Shown here: positions 7,096-9,020 of the stretch, piece after piece
Numbering within the stretch: the stretch's first letter is position 1
How the letters are laid out: every line of letters starts with the position of its first letter
Assembly (NCBI GenBank): GCA_039796915.1
Contig: JBDKIU010000037.1
Span: forward strand, 1 to 9,020
Origin: REEB481 sp039796915
GTDB lineage: Bacteria; Bacteroidota; Bacteroidia; NS11-12g; UBA955
DNA length: 9,020 nucleotides
Direction: 5' to 3'
Made by a program: the position numbers and the translations under genes
The notes under the pieces: generated by a model
The model's database searches: none
The model's input: only the letters and a program-made list of their open reading frames with translations
What the model was told of the DNA's origin: nothing

Positions 7096-7826
7096 TGCGG
7101 GCACTGGTTGTAGATGATGAACGTGCAAGCAGAGAACTGCTGAAGCATTTTATTTCGCGCTATTGCGAGGATATTGAATTCACCGAAGACGCTGAGGATG
7201 TGGACGGAGCTTACCGCATCATTACGGAACATGCCCCCGATTTGGTGTTTCTGGATATTTCCCTGCCCGGAAAGGATGGTTTTGAATTGCTGAAAATGTT
7301 CAAAGAGCCACCCTTTGAAGTCATTTTTGTTACCGCTTATTCCGAGTACGCCATCGCTGCTTTGCGCCTGTCGGCCTGCGATTATCTGCTCAAGCCCATC
7401 GACATCAATGAACTGCAGATGGCCGTGAACAGGGCAAAAGAACGCATCATGCGGAATGATCCGGTGAGCAGCCTGCGCGAATTGTTTCAAACACTTACCG
7501 GTAAAGGTCCCAAGCGGATCGCCCTCGCACATGCGCAAGGCTATACCGTGGTGACCAGCGATGAAATCTTACGCATGGAATCTGATGGGCGTTATACCTG
7601 GGTGCATCTGGTCGATGGCCGACGAATTCTGGTCTCAAAAACGCTCAGGGATTTTGAAGGTACGCTGGAAGATGCTGAATTCATGCGCATCCACAACCGA
7701 CATATCATTAACCTGAACTTTGTGCGCAGCTTCGACAGGAAAGGTTTACTCCTTTTGGCCGATGGTTCTGAAGTGGAAGTTTCCAAGCGCAAGAAAGAAG
7801 AGCTTTTAAAGCGACTTGGCATTTAA
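7095..7826 (+). CDS. LytTR-family response regulator
   Basis: A cytoplasmic DNA-binding regulator of 243 aa, the partner of the upstream kinase. The receiver domain (about 1-120) has every expected residue: acidic pair Asp7/Asp8, phospho-acceptor Asp54 in LVFLDISLPG, Thr80 in VTAYS and Lys100 in LLKPID. A linker of about 20 residues leads to the LytTR domain (about 140-243), recognisable from the strand series SDEILRMESDGRYTWVHL, RDFE, FMRIHNRHIINLNFV and the C-terminal VSKRKKEELLKRL. The ATG at 7095 shares its A with the kinase stop TGA (7093-7095), which suggests translational coupling. A GTG just upstream (7092) would add only one Met. The LytTR family binds direct repeats and bends DNA; the target genes cannot be identified here, though the kinase operon and the divergent E1 gene are natural candidates. 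Confidence 0.95.
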   Translation: MRALVVDDERASRELLKHFISRYCEDIEFTEDAEDVDGAYRIITEHAPDLVFLDISLPGKDGFELLKMFKEPPFEVIFVTAYSEYAIAALRLSACDYLLKPIDINELQMAVNRAKERIMRNDPVSSLRELFQTLTGKGPKRIALAHAQGYTVVTSDEILRMESDGRYTWVHLVDGRRILVSKTLRDFEGTLEDAEFMRIHNRHIINLNFVRSFDRKGLLLLADGSEVEVSKRKKEELLKRLGI

Positions 7827-7880
7827 CGTTCATGTCGTATTTTGGGCTATCCAGAACATCAGGCAATCGTTCAGGAACAT

Positions 7881-7902
7881 TGGCTAAAAAGAGCCATTTT
7901 TT
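7881..7902 (+). terminator. Weak intrinsic terminator after the kinase/regulator operon
   Basis: A short hairpin, tggct (7881-7885) with agcca (7892-7896) around aaaaag, followed directly by six Ts (7897-7902), 55 nt after the regulator stop. The stem is only 5 bp, so termination may be partial, with the stronger hairpin at 7976-8006 acting as backup. Confidence 0.4.
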
Positions 7903-7975
7903 CGGGACATTATTGTTGGCTTTTTCTGAACTGAGCCCAAGATCAATGCCCCATTAAGTTTCCATTTGTTATGAA

Positions 7976-8006
7976 AAAATGAGCCGGTTCCCCACCGGCT
8001 CATTTT
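7976..8006. terminator. Strong bidirectional terminator before the argS end
   Basis: A perfect 13-bp inverted repeat: aaaatgagccggt (7976-7988) pairs with accggctcatttt (7994-8006) around the loop tcccc. On the minus strand it is followed by six Us (complement of 7974-7979), on the plus strand by four Ts, a G and four more Ts. It lies 38 nt past the argS stop and 150 nt past the regulator stop, so it fits the minus-strand argS best and also blocks read-through from the left. Confidence 0.9.
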
Positions 8007-8043
8007 GTTTTATGTGTACTAATGCCAAAGCACTGGCTACCAT

Positions 8044-9020
8044 TTACATTTGTTCCGGGCAGTTGATTCCCAGCAACGTCATTCCCTGTCTGATGGCTGT
8101 GGCCGTAGCCTGAATAATACAAAGCCTGAGCTGGCGCGTGTGTTGATCCTGCTCTTTCAGAATAGGTAATTCGTTATACATCCGGTTGAATGCCCGTGCC
8201 GTGCCAATGCACCATTGCGCTATGATGGAAGGATCCATCTGCGCCCCAGCGGCAGCCACCACATCGCGGAAACCATACAACTGACGAATGATGTTTCGCT
8301 CCAGGGGATTCAGTGCCGGCATCTGCGCCGGAAATGCTGTTGCTTCGCTCAGGTTGCGCTGCATGGAGCGTATGCGTGCGTAAGTGTATTGCACAAACGG
8401 TCCGGTATCTCCCTGGAAATCTATACTTTCTTCAGGGTTAAACAACATCCGCTTTTTGGGGTCAACCTTTAGAATGAAAAACTTCAGGGCCGCCAATCCC
8501 AGGGTGTCATACAGTTCCTGCAGTGCTTCTGCACTGAAGCCTTCGGTTTTGCCCAATGCTTCTGTTTTTTGCCGGGCGGCGTCCACCATGTCGGCAATCA
8601 GGTCGTCGGCGTCCACCACGGTGCCTTCACGACTTTTCATCTTGCCACTGGGCAAGTCCACCATGCCGTAACTCAGGTGGTAAATGCCCGATGCGTAGGG
8701 TTTGCCCAGTTTCTCCATGATGCACTTGAGCACTTTGAAATGATAATCCTGCTCATTGCCCACTACGTAAATGCTGCGGCTGATGCCAAATTCATCAGCT
8801 TTCAGCTGGGCGGTTCCAATATCCTGGGTGATGTACACGCTGGTACCGTCGCTGCGCAGCACCAGTTTCTGGTCCAGGCCTTCTGCGCTCAGGTCAATCC
8901 ATACACTGCCATCGTCTTTGCGGTAAAAAACGCCCTGATCCAAACCTTCCTGAATCAGGTCTTTGCCCAGCGTATAAGTGTCTGATTCGTAATAGTATTT
9001 ATCGAAGTTCACCCCAAGCC
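8044..9020 (-). CDS. argS: Arginyl-tRNA synthetase, C-terminal part (5' end outside window)
   Basis: A cytoplasmic class I aminoacyl-tRNA synthetase that charges tRNA-Arg. About 325 C-terminal residues of a protein that is usually near 590 aa are visible. The frame is still open at the right edge (LGVNFDKYYYES), so the GTG at 9010-9012 is not a start. From the N-terminal side, the visible part begins with the later catalytic core, including RSDGTSVYITQDIGTA and the GNEQDYHFKVL strand. The KMSKS-equivalent loop is SGKMKSREGTVV (about 8624-8659). The DALR anticodon-binding domain follows, from FVQYTYARIRSMQRN to the C-terminus, including CIGTARAFNRMYNELPIL and ending CPEQM. The order and motifs leave little room for another synthetase. 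The gene is followed by a strong terminator and faces the regulator gene convergently. Confidence 0.95.
   Translation of the reverse strand, partial: LGVNFDKYYYESDTYTLGKDLIQEGLDQGVFYRKDDGSVWIDLSAEGLDQKLVLRSDGTSVYITQDIGTAQLKADEFGISRSIYVVGNEQDYHFKVLKCIMEKLGKPYASGIYHLSYGMVDLPSGKMKSREGTVVDADDLIADMVDAARQKTEALGKTEGFSAEALQELYDTLGLAALKFFILKVDPKKRMLFNPEESIDFQGDTGPFVQYTYARIRSMQRNLSEATAFPAQMPALNPLERNIIRQLYGFRDVVAAAGAQMDPSIIAQWCIGTARAFNRMYNELPILKEQDQHTRQLRLCIIQATATAIRQGMTLLGINCPEQM

Noticed and set aside
6247..7128. Long open frame (293 codons) on the minus strand across the kinase C-terminus
   Set aside because: It lies opposite the well-conserved His_kinase domain and resembles no known protein; it is a shadow frame.
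7832..7957. A 41-codon open frame (ATG to TAA) in the spacer after the regulator
   Set aside because: A frame this short is expected by chance, the peptide has no recognisable feature, and it runs through the weak terminator hairpin at 7881-7902.
7971..7982. ATG AAA AAA TGA resembling the start of a lysine-rich leader gene
   Set aside because: It stops after three codons and is part of the left arm and A-tract of the terminator hairpin.
7827..8043. Spacer searched for tRNA, small RNA, riboswitch or insertion-sequence remnants
   Set aside because: Only the two terminator hairpins stand out; no cloverleaf, terminal repeats or transposase fragments are visible.

Overview
The window looks like a chromosomal segment of a Bacteroidota (Bacteroidetes) bacterium. 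The main signs are a secreted PKD-domain protein with a C-terminal type IX secretion (T9SS) sorting domain, a two-component-propeller histidine kinase paired with a LytTR response regulator, the long fused alpha/beta form of a 2-oxo acid dehydrogenase E1, start codons without Shine-Dalgarno sequences, and a perfect TAnnTTTG-type -7 element. I cannot place it more precisely. I see no mobile element, CRISPR array, tRNA, rRNA or phage gene. The content is mostly core metabolism and signalling, not an accessory island.

Layout from left to right: (1) 1-566 (+), the 3' end of a secreted PKD/T9SS-cargo protein, closed by a hairpin at 588-615. (2) 664-1536 (+), a tandem universal stress protein. (3) 1555-1594, a perfect 18-bp inverted repeat that serves as a shared terminator between the convergent stress-protein and E1 genes. 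(4) 1617-about 4052 (-), a single-chain E1 alpha/beta component of a thiamine-diphosphate 2-oxo acid dehydrogenase. (5) 4053-4131, a short divergent promoter region. (6) 4132-7095 (+), a periplasmic-propeller sensor kinase of the LytS/His_kinase type, overlapping by one base (7) 7095-7826 (+), its LytTR response regulator. (8) 7827-8043, a spacer with a weak hairpin (probable end of the kinase/regulator operon) and a strong 13-bp-stem bidirectional terminator at 7976-8006. (9) 8044-9020 (-), the C-terminal part of arginyl-tRNA synthetase, which runs off the right edge.

How the genes work together: the kinase and regulator form one translationally coupled signalling module, in which an outer propeller senses something in the periplasm, an inner kinase domain phosphorylates the regulator, and the LytTR domain binds DNA. 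The E1 gene is divergent from this module and shares a regulatory region of about 80 bp with it, so it is a plausible but unproven target. The other genes appear to be independent transcription units separated by clear terminators.

I found no convincing undescribed system. The points most worth a second look are the altered thiamine-diphosphate metal motif (GNA...DD in place of GDG...NN) in the E1 alpha half, the start-site and promoter conflict of the E1 gene, and the divergent E1/sensor arrangement.
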